From positions 1-64,000 of the forward strand of contig NZ_LRPB01000012.1 in the NCBI RefSeq assembly GCF_001592945.1: DNA of 64,000 nt, in the 5' to 3' direction. This stretch comes from Roseivirga seohaensis. Its GTDB lineage: Bacteria > Bacteroidota > Bacteroidia > Cytophagales > Cyclobacteriaceae. This document shows positions 27,190-35,408 of this stretch, piece by piece; positions within the stretch are counted from its first letter, which is position 1; each line of letters opens with the position of its first letter. The translations under genes and the position numbers were made by a program. The notes beneath the pieces are model-generated. The model was not told the DNA's origin, made no database searches, and worked only from the letters and a program-made list of their open reading frames with translations.

Positions 27190-27573
27190 ATGTCGAAAAT
27201 AATCGTTAATAGTCCAGATGCCCCAGCACCAATAGGGCCTTATAGCCAAGCCGTTAAAGCAGGTAATACATTATACATTTCAGGTCAGATTCCTTTTGAT
27301 CAAGCTACTGGCGAAATGATCAATGAGAACATTACAGAAGAAACGCATCAAGTAATGAAGAACCTTGAGGCCATTCTTTCCGAAGCTGGAATGACATTCA
27401 ATAACATTGTGAAATGTTCAATTTTTATTAAAGACATGAACCAGTTTTCTACCATCAATGAAGCTTATGGTGTTTATTTCAAAGAGAACCCTCCAGCAAG
27501 AGAATGCGTTGAGGTGGCCAGGCTACCTAAAGATGTGAACGTTGAAATTTCGTGCATTGCGGTAGATCTTTAA
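27190..27573 (+). CDS. ridA: RidA family reactive imine deaminase
   Basis: 127 residues, the full family length. Motifs: PAPIGPYSQAVKAGNTLYIS (Tyr and Ser of the active site), GQIPFDQATGEM, VKCSIFIKDMNQF, and the conserved C-terminal ENPPARECVEVARLPKDVNV with the Arg that binds the substrate carboxylate. It hydrolyses reactive enamines/imines such as 2-aminoacrylate made by PLP enzymes. It is followed by gltX after a promoter region. Confidence 0.95.
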   Translation: MSKIIVNSPDAPAPIGPYSQAVKAGNTLYISGQIPFDQATGEMINENITEETHQVMKNLEAILSEAGMTFNNIVKCSIFIKDMNQFSTINEAYGVYFKENPPARECVEVARLPKDVNVEISCIAVDL

Positions 27574-27638
27574 TCCAAATAAATTTTAATTCATTGTAAA
27601 TCACCAAGTCATTCTTAGCGATGGACTTGACTTTTGCG

Positions 27639-27646
27639 TATTTTTG
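27639..27646 (+). promoter_or_regulatory. -7 box (TATTTTTG) of gltX
   Basis: An exact TAnnTTTG match ending 17 bases before the gltX ATG at 27664. The box lies inside the longest open frame, which supports the later ATG as the real start. The transcript leader would be about 10 bases long. Confidence 0.65.
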
Positions 27647-27663
27647 CGCCCAAATTAAATTTC

Positions 27664-29178
27664 ATGAGTGTTAGAGTAAGATTTGCCCCTAGCCCAACAG
27701 GAGCTTTACATATTGGAGGAGTTAGAACGGCTCTTTATAATTATTTATTTGCCAAGAAAAACGAAGGTAAATTCATTATTAGAATTGAAGACACCGACCA
27801 AAACCGCTATGTAGAAGGGGCTGAAGACTATATTCTCAAATCATTGGAATGGTGTGGTATTATACCAGATGAAGGCCCGCAAACTGGAGGCGATTTTGGC
27901 CCTTATCGCCAGTCTGATCGTAAATCTCTATACAAAGAATATGCTGACAGACTGATTGCTGAAGGAAAAGCATACTACGCTTTTGACACCCCAGAAGAAC
28001 TTGATGAAATGCGTGAACGACTTAAAGAAGCACGCATGGCAAACCCACAATACAATGCCATCAGCAGAAATCAAATGAAAAATTCGTTGACAATGTCTGC
28101 CGAGGAGGTTGAGCAGAGGCTGGCGTCTGATGAACCTTATGTGATTCGCTTTAATATGCCTAAGAATGATGATGTCCGGTTTAAAGATGTAGTTAGGGAT
28201 TGGGTTGTAGTAAATACCACCACGCTAGATGACAAGGTGCTGATGAAGTCAGACGGAATGCCAACCTATCATTTGGCGAATATCGTGGATGACCACTTGA
28301 TGGAAATCACGCATGTAATTCGTGGTGAAGAATGGTTGCCTTCGGCTCCTTTACATGTTTTATTGTATGAAGCCTTTGGTTGGGAAGCGCCACAATTTGC
28401 CCACTTGCCACTGTTGCTCAAGCCCGATGGTAACGGTAAGTTAAGTAAGCGAGCCGCAGACCAATTGGGCTTTCCTATATTCCCAATGAATTGGTCTGAC
28501 CCAGTTACAGGAGAGTTGTCAAAAGGCTTTAAGGAATCTGGTTACCTGCCAGAAGCTTGTATGAACTTCTTGGCTTTGTTGGGATGGAATCCAGGTACAG
28601 AGCAAGAAATGTTCACTATGGATCAGTTAATTTCTGAATTTTCGTTGGAGCGAATCAATAAATCGGGAGCCAAATTCGACATTGAAAAAGCGAAATGGTT
28701 CAATCAGCAATATTTGAAGAACAAGTCGAATGATGAGTTGGCTCAAATGCTGAAAGCAGAAAGCGATATAGATGCAGATTTAAAGCTATTGAGTACTATT
28801 GCTGGCTCAATGAAAGAGCGTATTACTTTCGTTTCCGATATTTTGGAAAACGGAGAGTTCTTCTTTTCTGCACCAAGCACTTACGATGAGAAAACGGTAA
28901 ATAAAAAATGGACGGCAGAAGCGGTTAAGAAATTGGCTGAGTTTGCAAAGGAAATAGCTAAGCTTGAAAAGGTTAGCCCAGAAGAAGCAAAAGAGAAGTT
29001 TGTAGCCGTACTAGCAACAGACGATACTCCGCTTGGAAAAGTAATGCCCGCATTGCGTTTGGCTTTAACGGGAGCAGGAGGTGGCCCAGACCTCATGGAG
29101 ATAATCTCTATTTTGGGAACAGCAGAAACAGTTAGCCGAATTAATACAGCTATTGAATCCTTAAAAACATCAAACTAA
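27664..29178 (+). CDS. gltX: Glutamyl-tRNA synthetase
   Basis: 504 residues starting MSVRVRFAPSPTG. The longer frame from 27634 adds 10 residues but overlaps the promoter box. Class I synthetase motifs: HIGH-type PTGALHIGGVRTALYN and KMSKS-type GKLSKR, with the FIIRIEDTDQNR and LPSAPLHVLLYEAFGW segments of GluRS. Length and the C-terminal anticodon-binding helical domain are normal. It charges tRNA-Glu, and possibly tRNA-Gln if the genome uses the GatCAB route (not visible here). Confidence 0.96.
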   Translation: MSVRVRFAPSPTGALHIGGVRTALYNYLFAKKNEGKFIIRIEDTDQNRYVEGAEDYILKSLEWCGIIPDEGPQTGGDFGPYRQSDRKSLYKEYADRLIAEGKAYYAFDTPEELDEMRERLKEARMANPQYNAISRNQMKNSLTMSAEEVEQRLASDEPYVIRFNMPKNDDVRFKDVVRDWVVVNTTTLDDKVLMKSDGMPTYHLANIVDDHLMEITHVIRGEEWLPSAPLHVLLYEAFGWEAPQFAHLPLLLKPDGNGKLSKRAADQLGFPIFPMNWSDPVTGELSKGFKESGYLPEACMNFLALLGWNPGTEQEMFTMDQLISEFSLERINKSGAKFDIEKAKWFNQQYLKNKSNDELAQMLKAESDIDADLKLLSTIAGSMKERITFVSDILENGEFFFSAPSTYDEKTVNKKWTAEAVKKLAEFAKEIAKLEKVSPEEAKEKFVAVLATDDTPLGKVMPALRLALTGAGGGPDLMEIISILGTAETVSRINTAIESLKTSN

Positions 29179-29220
29179 GTCATTCCGTTACTGACTAGGA
29201 CTGATATAAATAATAATAAC

Positions 29221-29442
29221 ATGGCAAGGAAAAAGGAGAGTAAACAAAAGGATCAGAAGCCAAAGGTGAATAAAGAGCTTGAAGGAATGGAAATCAAGAT
29301 CGACTCTTTTGGAGAAATTCGTAACTCCTTGTCAATTGATAAAATCAATGAGTTCTTGAACAAGAATGTTGATGATAAGAAGCTCCGAGATCGAGATGAT
29401 CTGGATGAAATTAAGAGTAAAGAAAGTGATGAAGAGGAATAA
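29221..29442 (+). CDS. Small conserved charged protein
   Basis: 73 residues, highly charged: a basic Lys-rich start (MARKKESKQKDQKPK), a middle part with hydrophobic spacing (GMEIKIDSFGEIRNSLSIDK, then INEFLNKNV) and an acidic end (KSKESDEEE). No known fold is evident to me, but short proteins of this shape follow gltX or similar genes in related genomes. It starts 42 bases after gltX and its last codons form the left arm of a terminator, so it ends the gltX transcript. Confidence 0.7.
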   Translation: MARKKESKQKDQKPKVNKELEGMEIKIDSFGEIRNSLSIDKINEFLNKNVDDKKLRDRDDLDEIKSKESDEEE

Positions 29443-29466
29443 AAATTCCTCTTCTCAAATTTTTTG
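29431..29466 (+). terminator. Terminator overlapping the end of the small charged-protein gene
   Basis: GAAGAGGAAT (29431-29440) pairs perfectly with ATTCCTCTTC (29445-29454), loop AAAA, followed by a T run at 29460-29466. The left arm contains the last three codons and the first base of the TAA stop. Confidence 0.8.
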
Positions 29467-29469
29467 AAA

Positions 29470-30465
29470 TCAATTAAATCTTCTCTTTAATACCTGAATA
29501 AAGGCGTCCATTTCATCACCTTCAATATCCCATTTTTTATTGTATGGCTGGGTTTTTGCCAAAGCTTCATCCATGCTGTTCGCTGTATCAAGCTCTTCAA
29601 GCACCTTCGTCATTAATTCTTGATTGCCCTCAAAAAGTGTTTTAGTAAACATGATCCGCTCATTCAAGGTAAGTGTTTTTTCAAGCGGCTGTCTATTACT
29701 TTTCTGCAGCTTTTCTGCTAGTGTTGGTGCGGTTGTATTTCCGTTGAACCGATCATTAATGGTTTCTTTACCATTCTCATGCTTGTTAACAACAGTGTTT
29801 ATTACCTCTGGTGTTTCTTCTATTTCTGGTGTGTGAATTGGTGCTGGGGCTGGCTCAATTACTACTTCTTTCTCGAAAAGGAGATCAAGTTTGTTTTCAG
29901 CTTTTAACTTTTGTAGAAACTCAATAGGTTCGGGAATTTCAAAATGAGAACTCATTGAATCGAATAAATTACCCAAATAAGCAGGGTTAATCGGTGTTTT
30001 TGCGGTTTCAAAAATTAATTTAAATCCTTCTGTATGCGTTTTGATGTACCTTAGCTTGCCTTTTGGAAGGTTTTCTCTGTTCATATCTAACAAATAGCTT
30101 AAGAGAAATTTCTTTGGAGCGAAAGTCAATAGTATTGTGGCCTCAATTGCCTTACTCAAAAGTGGCTCTAAATGCCCTCGGCCAATACTAATGTGGTTTG
30201 AAAGGGTATTCATAAACTCTTTAAGCGCTATTTGAACCTCTTCTGCTTCGTAATTAAAATAAGGACTTCTCAGGCGGGCCATTTCGGCTTGCCATTGGGT
30301 AAATAATGCTTCAATAATAAATGAATTCACTTGTCTGACATCGGTGAGACTCATAATGGACTCTCCGCTGATCTTATTTTTTCCAGCAAAAAACTCAGTA
30401 CATATGTTTGCAGCAGTGGCAGTAGAAAAACTCGAGATTGATTCTTGCTTTAGCTTGTAGCTCAT
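29470..30465 (-). CDS. Hypothetical protein, 331 residues
   Basis: I do not recognise this protein. It has no signal peptide. Residues about 50-190 are helical with moderate hydrophobicity (LSNHISIGRGHLEPLLSKAI, KFLLSYLLDMN). A Pro/Glu/Thr/Asn-rich linker (about 205-245, EPAPAPIHTPEIEETPEV) leads to a helical C-terminal module (about 262-331) with LNERIMFTKTLFEGNQE, MDEALAKTQPYNKKW and FIQVLKRRF. The C-terminal module recurs in Cytophagales hypothetical proteins that I recall as conserved. It is divergent from the ferredoxin gene with only 33 bases between starts, so the two promoters must overlap. Confidence 0.75.
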   Translation of the reverse strand: MSYKLKQESISSFSTATAANICTEFFAGKNKISGESIMSLTDVRQVNSFIIEALFTQWQAEMARLRSPYFNYEAEEVQIALKEFMNTLSNHISIGRGHLEPLLSKAIEATILLTFAPKKFLLSYLLDMNRENLPKGKLRYIKTHTEGFKLIFETAKTPINPAYLGNLFDSMSSHFEIPEPIEFLQKLKAENKLDLLFEKEVVIEPAPAPIHTPEIEETPEVINTVVNKHENGKETINDRFNGNTTAPTLAEKLQKSNRQPLEKTLTLNERIMFTKTLFEGNQELMTKVLEELDTANSMDEALAKTQPYNKKWDIEGDEMDAFIQVLKRRFN

Positions 30466-30498
30466 GGCTTATTTCTTTTGTTTTGTAAATTAAAAATT

Positions 30499-30822
30499 AT
30501 GGGACAGATCACTATTGAAAACCTGAACAATAAAGAGATTTCTAACACAGATAACTCTAAATCGGTACTGGATATTATTCACGAAAGCGGAATCGACTGG
30601 ATGCACGCTTGCGGTAAAAAAGGCCGTTGTACCACATGTAAAATTATAGTAGTAGAAGGAGCAGACCAACTGAGCCCGATTGAAGAAACAGAGCAACTGC
30701 TTTTCGATGCTGGTAAGCTTCAACCTGGAGAACGTGTGGCTTGCCAGGCAAAGTTACTGGGTGATGTGAAAGTTCGCGTAGCTGACAAAAATAAATTTCC
30801 TCATATGACCTATACCGCATAG
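30499..30822 (+). CDS. 2Fe-2S ferredoxin
   Basis: 107 residues from the ATG at 30499 (MGQITIENLNN); the open frame adds 7 residues upstream. A beta-grasp ferredoxin with cluster ligands in ACGKKGRCTTCKI (C-x5-C-x2-C) and the fourth Cys in RVACQAKL. The C-x5-C spacing is that of adrenodoxin/Isc-type and some Bacteroidota ferredoxins rather than the plant C-x4-C form. It carries electrons to an unknown partner. The tdk gene starts 1 base after its stop, so it heads a tight operon (ferredoxin-tdk-porZ-recO). Confidence 0.9.
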   Translation: MGQITIENLNNKEISNTDNSKSVLDIIHESGIDWMHACGKKGRCTTCKIIVVEGADQLSPIEETEQLLFDAGKLQPGERVACQAKLLGDVKVRVADKNKFPHMTYTA

Positions 30823-30823
30823 T

Positions 30824-31429
30824 ATGTTTATCGAACCACAAGGTAAAATAGCAGGAGAACATGCGTCAGGATCCATCGAGGTGGTTTGTGGCTGTATGTT
30901 TTCTGGAAAAACGGAGGAGCTAATTAGGCGCCTCCGAAGGGCTACTATTGCCAAACAGAATGTGGAAATCTTTAAACCAGCTATCGATACGCGTTACGAT
31001 GTAGAGAACGTAGTTTCACACAATAATACCGTGATTCGGTCTACGCCAGTGCAGTTCGCGTCCGATATTTTGCTTTTATGCGGTGAAAGCGATGTGGTAG
31101 GAATTGACGAAGCACAATTCTTCGATGATCAAATCATAGATGTGTGCCGAACCATGGCCAATAACGGGAAGAGGGTAATTGTTGCTGGTTTAGATATGGA
31201 CGCCCAAGGAAATCCTTTCGGCCCCATGCCTCAGTTACTTGCAATTGCAGAATTTGTAACCAAATTACATGCTATTTGTACAGTGAGCGGTAGCTTAGCT
31301 TCGTTCTCATACAAACTTTCCGACTCTGAAAGGACAGTGGAATTGGGTGAAAAGGATATTTACGAAGCTCGAAACCGCAAATACTTCTACAAGGGACTCG
31401 AAGAAAAAAAGAGAAATAAGAAAAAGTGA
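30824..31429 (+). CDS. tdk: Thymidine kinase lacking most zinc ligands
   Basis: 201 residues of the TK1 type: P-loop GCMFSGKTEELIRRL (about 23-37), catalytic DEAQFFDD (Glu of DEAQF), GLDMDAQGNPFGPMPQLLA and the lasso-loop region with SFSYKL. In TK1 enzymes four cysteines bind a structural zinc. Here only C152 remains: position 155 is Ser (CTVSG), and the C-terminal pair in YEARNRKYFY is Asn184 and Tyr187. Catalytic residues are intact, so the enzyme is probably active but structurally zinc-free. It phosphorylates thymidine for salvage. Its stop overlaps the GTG start of porZ. Confidence 0.93.
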   Translation: MFIEPQGKIAGEHASGSIEVVCGCMFSGKTEELIRRLRRATIAKQNVEIFKPAIDTRYDVENVVSHNNTVIRSTPVQFASDILLLCGESDVVGIDEAQFFDDQIIDVCRTMANNGKRVIVAGLDMDAQGNPFGPMPQLLAIAEFVTKLHAICTVSGSLASFSYKLSDSERTVELGEKDIYEARNRKYFYKGLEEKKRNKKK

Positions 31430-33678
31430 TCAAACGCCTGCTTAGTCTGACTTTAGGAGCCGTCATGCTCCTTGCAGTGCAAACCAGCTTTGCACAAGGT
31501 CAGATTCCAGTTTTTAATTGGCGGTCGCACATCAGCTATAATAATGTGATTGACATTGCTGCGGCAGGCGAGTTGATTTATGCCGCTTCCCCCAACGGAC
31601 TTTTCTTTGTCGATCTATCCGAAAACTCTGTCAACAGACTTACAAAAAGTAACGGACTTTCCGATGTGAGTATTGGCGCTATTGGCTACGATTCTGACTC
31701 CAAAACACTGGTGATTGGTTATGCAAATGGAAATATAGATTTGCTTTCAGCTAATGGTATACACAACATTAGAACAGTACTCGAAGCACCAACAACTACC
31801 AATAAATCATTTAAGGATATCGCCTTCAATGATGGAAAGGCCTACTTGTCCGGAGATTTAGGTATTATCGTTTTAGACCTTTCCTCCGAAGAAATTATCG
31901 AATCGTACCAGAGTATAGGTGTGAATGGCGAAAGTGTAAGTGTTTTAGAGATCGTATTTTCGAATGACCGCATTTATGCTGCTACCGAAAGCGGAATTCT
32001 TTCAGTCAGCTTAAAGAACGGAGTTAATCGCCAAGATTACAATAATTGGGAAAGAGATTTTGTTGGGATTCCTTTTTCGAATATTCATGAAGTAGAGTCG
32101 AAACTTTACGCTAGTTCAACTACGGATTTGTTTGCCTTCAATGGAAGCAGTTGGTCGTATCAAACTTCATCTGATGCATCGATTACGGCAATTACTTCCG
32201 ATTCAGACTTACCATTGATTTTAACCAATTCCGGTATTTTTTCTTTCGACAATAATCAGTTTAACCTTCAATATAGCTTTCCAAAACAAGGAATTTCCCG
32301 AAATGAATTATTGCGCTATCAGAATTATTGGTGGGTGGGCGATGGCTTTGATGGCTTGCTCAAGGTAGAGTCTAATGGTCAACAATCCTTCAAACCTTCT
32401 GGCCCAGCCTACGACAATACTTGGTTGATAGGGAAGAATAAAGAACAAACGGTTAAGCTTTCAGGCGGATTTGACGATAATCTTTCGGCTTTAAATAGAG
32501 CCTCATTTTTCTCTTCTTTTTCGTTTGACGAGGGTTGGAAAAGCTTGGCTGTCGTGAATAGTCAAGGAGATAGCATTCAAGATTTGTTGGATTTTGAATC
32601 CATTTCTTTTTCAGGAGAGAACAAGTTGGTTTTAGCTTCATTTAATGAAGGCCTCTTCTTGTATTCAGAAGGAAACATTCGCTCGGTTAATGAAATTTCA
32701 CCTAATACCACTTTGAATACAAGTGGGAATGTTAAAATCACTGGCTTGGCTAAGAGCGAGAATTCGCTATGGGTTACTGATTATGGAACATTGAATGTTC
32801 TTCACGAATGGAATTTTGAAGAGGATAGTTGGCGCTCTTATTCTCTGACCAACTCTCGAGCAAGATATGCGGTTTCGCTTTTCATTGCACCCAATGGCGA
32901 TAAATGGCTTCCTATAGACGATAGTCGCGGAGGCGGAATTTTGGTGTTCAATGAAACCAGTAACACCGAACGATACTTGAACACCAATGGTGGGCAGGGC
33001 GGTTTGCCAGGAAGTAAAATCACTGCTTTGGTATTGGATAAAAACCAATTTTTATGGGTGGGAACTGACGAAGGGATCGCTTTTTTTCCTAACCTGAATG
33101 CCGTTCTTCAAGGCCAAGCGTTAACAGCCAGTATTCCTATTTATGAAAATCGCCTTTTGCTTCGCGATGAAAATATTACTGCCGTGGCAATCGACCCAGC
33201 TAATCGTAAATGGTTCGGAACGAAGAATAATGGGCTTTGGCTGTTTAGCGAAACGGGTGAGGAGTTGGTGCAAAGGTTTACTACTCAAAATAGCCCGCTC
33301 ATTTCCAATACCATCACTTCGGTTTATGTTGAAGAAACTTCGGGAGAAGTGTTTGTTGGAACAGACAAAGGCTTGGTGTCTTTTAAAGGCGATGCTACTC
33401 AAGGTACTTTCGAACATCAAAATGTAAAGATTTATCCTAACCCAGTACCACCAAATTTCGATGGGCAAATTGTAATTAATGGACTGGTGAATAATGCTTC
33501 GGTAAAGTTTACTGACATTTCGGGTAAGCTGGTAAAAGAAACCAAAGCCAATGGCAGCACAGCCATTTGGAACGGCCGCGATAACAACGGTGCAAAAGTG
33601 AAAACCGGTGTGTATTTGGTGTTTAGCTCGAATGCCGATGGTACAGAAACCTTTGTTGGTAAAATAGTGGTTATCTAA
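31426..33678 (+). CDS. porZ: PorZ-like beta-propeller protein with T9SS C-terminal domain
   Basis: 750 residues with a GTG start overlapping the tdk stop. Signal peptide (LLAVQTSFAQG), then two beta-propellers: an N-terminal one (about 30-330, YAASPNGLFFVDL, ISVGAIGYD-type blades) and a C-terminal one with two-component-regulator-propeller blades (FLWVGTDEGIAFFP, KWFGTKNNGLWLF, VFVGTDKGLVSF). It ends in a CTD-like module (VKIYPNPVPPNFDGQI, VFSSNADGTETFVGKIVVI). Length, architecture and the invariant neighbourhood with recO point to PorZ, which delivers anionic LPS to the T9SS sortase complex on the cell surface. It would be needed to anchor cargo such as the adhesin at 5036. Confidence 0.82.
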   Translation: MIKRLLSLTLGAVMLLAVQTSFAQGQIPVFNWRSHISYNNVIDIAAAGELIYAASPNGLFFVDLSENSVNRLTKSNGLSDVSIGAIGYDSDSKTLVIGYANGNIDLLSANGIHNIRTVLEAPTTTNKSFKDIAFNDGKAYLSGDLGIIVLDLSSEEIIESYQSIGVNGESVSVLEIVFSNDRIYAATESGILSVSLKNGVNRQDYNNWERDFVGIPFSNIHEVESKLYASSTTDLFAFNGSSWSYQTSSDASITAITSDSDLPLILTNSGIFSFDNNQFNLQYSFPKQGISRNELLRYQNYWWVGDGFDGLLKVESNGQQSFKPSGPAYDNTWLIGKNKEQTVKLSGGFDDNLSALNRASFFSSFSFDEGWKSLAVVNSQGDSIQDLLDFESISFSGENKLVLASFNEGLFLYSEGNIRSVNEISPNTTLNTSGNVKITGLAKSENSLWVTDYGTLNVLHEWNFEEDSWRSYSLTNSRARYAVSLFIAPNGDKWLPIDDSRGGGILVFNETSNTERYLNTNGGQGGLPGSKITALVLDKNQFLWVGTDEGIAFFPNLNAVLQGQALTASIPIYENRLLLRDENITAVAIDPANRKWFGTKNNGLWLFSETGEELVQRFTTQNSPLISNTITSVYVEETSGEVFVGTDKGLVSFKGDATQGTFEHQNVKIYPNPVPPNFDGQIVINGLVNNASVKFTDISGKLVKETKANGSTAIWNGRDNNGAKVKTGVYLVFSSNADGTETFVGKIVVI

Positions 33679-34367
33679 TGCTACATCGTACCCGAGGCAT
33701 AGTTTTGAGCTATATAAAATATAGAGAAACCTCCGTCATAGTACGGGTGTTTACTGAAGCCTTTGGTATGCAAAGCTATATTGTGAACAGCGTTCGGAGT
33801 GCAAAATCAAGAGGAAAAATGGCGCTTTACCAGCCATTGAGCTTACTCGATTTGGTAGTGTATCATAAGAGCGGTAAAGACTTACAGCGGATTTCTGAAG
33901 CCAGATTTGCTTATGGTTATAGCTCTATTCCTTTTAATCCAGTAAAAACCGGAATAGGGATTTTCCTTACCGAAATGCTCAGCAAAACATTGCGAGAAGA
34001 ATCGGAAAACGAAGGCCTTTATGATTTTGTGCATCAGGCCATGGTTATTTTCGATCATTTGGAAACGAACATAAGCAACTTTCATTTACAGTTTTTAATG
34101 AAATGCAGCGGTTACTTGGGCTTCGAACCCCAATCTGCCGAAGGGTTTATTGAAGAGCTAGGTGAGCATGGTGTTCACTTTTCTACTTTAGAAGCTGAAA
34201 GAGCAATTATTTCTGATTTAATGAACAAGCCTTTGGGAGACGAAATAACGTTGAGTAGTCAGCTCAGACGTGATGTGCTCTCACATATTATTAAGTTTTA
34301 TCAGATTCACGTTTCAGGATTAAATGAAATAAAATCGTTAGAAGTACTGAAAGAGGTGTTGAGATAG
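33678..34367 (+). CDS. recO: DNA repair protein RecO
   Basis: 229 residues. An N-terminal OB fold (TRGIVLSYIKYRETSVIVRV then FTEAFGMQSYIVNSVRSAKS) and a helical C-terminal domain (LFYHQ-type FLMKCSGYLGFEPQ). It works with RecR to load RecA on SSB-coated single-stranded DNA. The Cys4 zinc finger found in many bacterial RecO proteins is missing, as in other Bacteroidota members. Its ATG overlaps the porZ stop by one base. Confidence 0.92.
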   Translation: MLHRTRGIVLSYIKYRETSVIVRVFTEAFGMQSYIVNSVRSAKSRGKMALYQPLSLLDLVVYHKSGKDLQRISEARFAYGYSSIPFNPVKTGIGIFLTEMLSKTLREESENEGLYDFVHQAMVIFDHLETNISNFHLQFLMKCSGYLGFEPQSAEGFIEELGEHGVHFSTLEAERAIISDLMNKPLGDEITLSSQLRRDVLSHIIKFYQIHVSGLNEIKSLEVLKEVLR

Positions 34368-34420
34368 TGAACTCTATAACGAATATTTAATAAATTAGAC
34401 TGTTTTTAACCATTTGAGCC

Positions 34421-35395
34421 ATGAGCGAAAAATTATACGATGAGGTTCCCTCACTAGATTTAGCCGATTTCACTTCGGGTGACCCAGCCAAAAAACAAGC
34501 ATTTGTAGATGCACTAGGCCAAGCTTATAATAATATTGGATTTGTTGCCATTAAAAATCACGGACTTTCCGATGCCCAAACGCAAAAGCTTTATGCCATT
34601 ATTCAGAAGTTCTTTATGTTGCCCGACAACATTAAGCAAAAATACGAAGTGCCAGAATTAGCAGGGCAGCGTGGCTATATAGGCAAAGGTAAAGAACACG
34701 CCAAAGGTCGTAAAACTGGCGACTTGAAAGAGTTTTATCATGTTGGCCAAGAGGTAACCGATGGCGACCCGATAAAAAACGAATACCCAGATAATATTTG
34801 GCCAGAAGAACTTCCAGAAATGGAAGAGATTGCGCTAGAAGTATATAAAACCATTGAGGCAGCAGGTATAAAAATGTTACAAGCCATTGCGCTTTATTTA
34901 GGTTTACCTGAGAATTATTTTGATGATAAAGTAAAGAATGGGAATAGCATTTTGCGTCCTATACATTACTTTCCAATAGAAAACCCAGACGAAGTACCTG
35001 ATGATGCGGTTCGTGCAGCTGAGCATGGCGACATTAACCTGATTACGCTTTTAATGGGAGCCAGTGCCGATGGTCTTCAAGTGTTGAGAAATGACGGCAA
35101 ATGGATTCCGATCACTGCTTTGCCAGAGCAATTGGTAGTAAATGTGGGCGATATGCTTTCGCGTCATACCAACAATAAGCTGAAATCAACAATCCATAGG
35201 GTGGTAAATCCGCCAAGAGAGCTAATGAAGAATTCACGTTTTTCAATTCCGTTCTTCATGCATCCGCGTTCCGACATGGATTTGACTTGCCTAGAAAGCT
35301 GTATTGATGCGGATCATCCAAAGCTGTATGACGACATTACGGCTGGCGAGTTTCTGAATGAAAGGCTTATTGAGTTAGGCTTGAAAAAGAAGTAA
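34421..35395 (+). CDS. 2-oxoglutarate/Fe(II)-dependent oxygenase (isopenicillin-N-synthase-like)
   Basis: 324 residues. N-terminal DIOX_N domain (IGFVAIKNHGLSDAQTQKLY, EKYEVPE-type linker). The 2OG-FeII fold supplies the iron ligands His202 and Asp204 (EHGDINLITLL) and His259 (STIHRV), and the 2-oxoglutarate-binding RxS is Arg273-x-Ser275 (NSRFSIPFF). All catalytic residues are present. The substrate is unknown; bacterial relatives act on small molecules. It lies 53 bases after recO and 13 bases before chrA. Confidence 0.88.
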   Translation: MSEKLYDEVPSLDLADFTSGDPAKKQAFVDALGQAYNNIGFVAIKNHGLSDAQTQKLYAIIQKFFMLPDNIKQKYEVPELAGQRGYIGKGKEHAKGRKTGDLKEFYHVGQEVTDGDPIKNEYPDNIWPEELPEMEEIALEVYKTIEAAGIKMLQAIALYLGLPENYFDDKVKNGNSILRPIHYFPIENPDEVPDDAVRAAEHGDINLITLLMGASADGLQVLRNDGKWIPITALPEQLVVNVGDMLSRHTNNKLKSTIHRVVNPPRELMKNSRFSIPFFMHPRSDMDLTCLESCIDADHPKLYDDITAGEFLNERLIELGLKKK

Positions 35396-35408
35396 AGCAC
35401 TTCGAGCT

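Noticed and set aside
27634-27663. The longer gltX start adding 10 residues
   Set aside because: It overlaps the -7 promoter box at 27639-27646, and GluRS proteins start near MSVRVRFAPSPTG.
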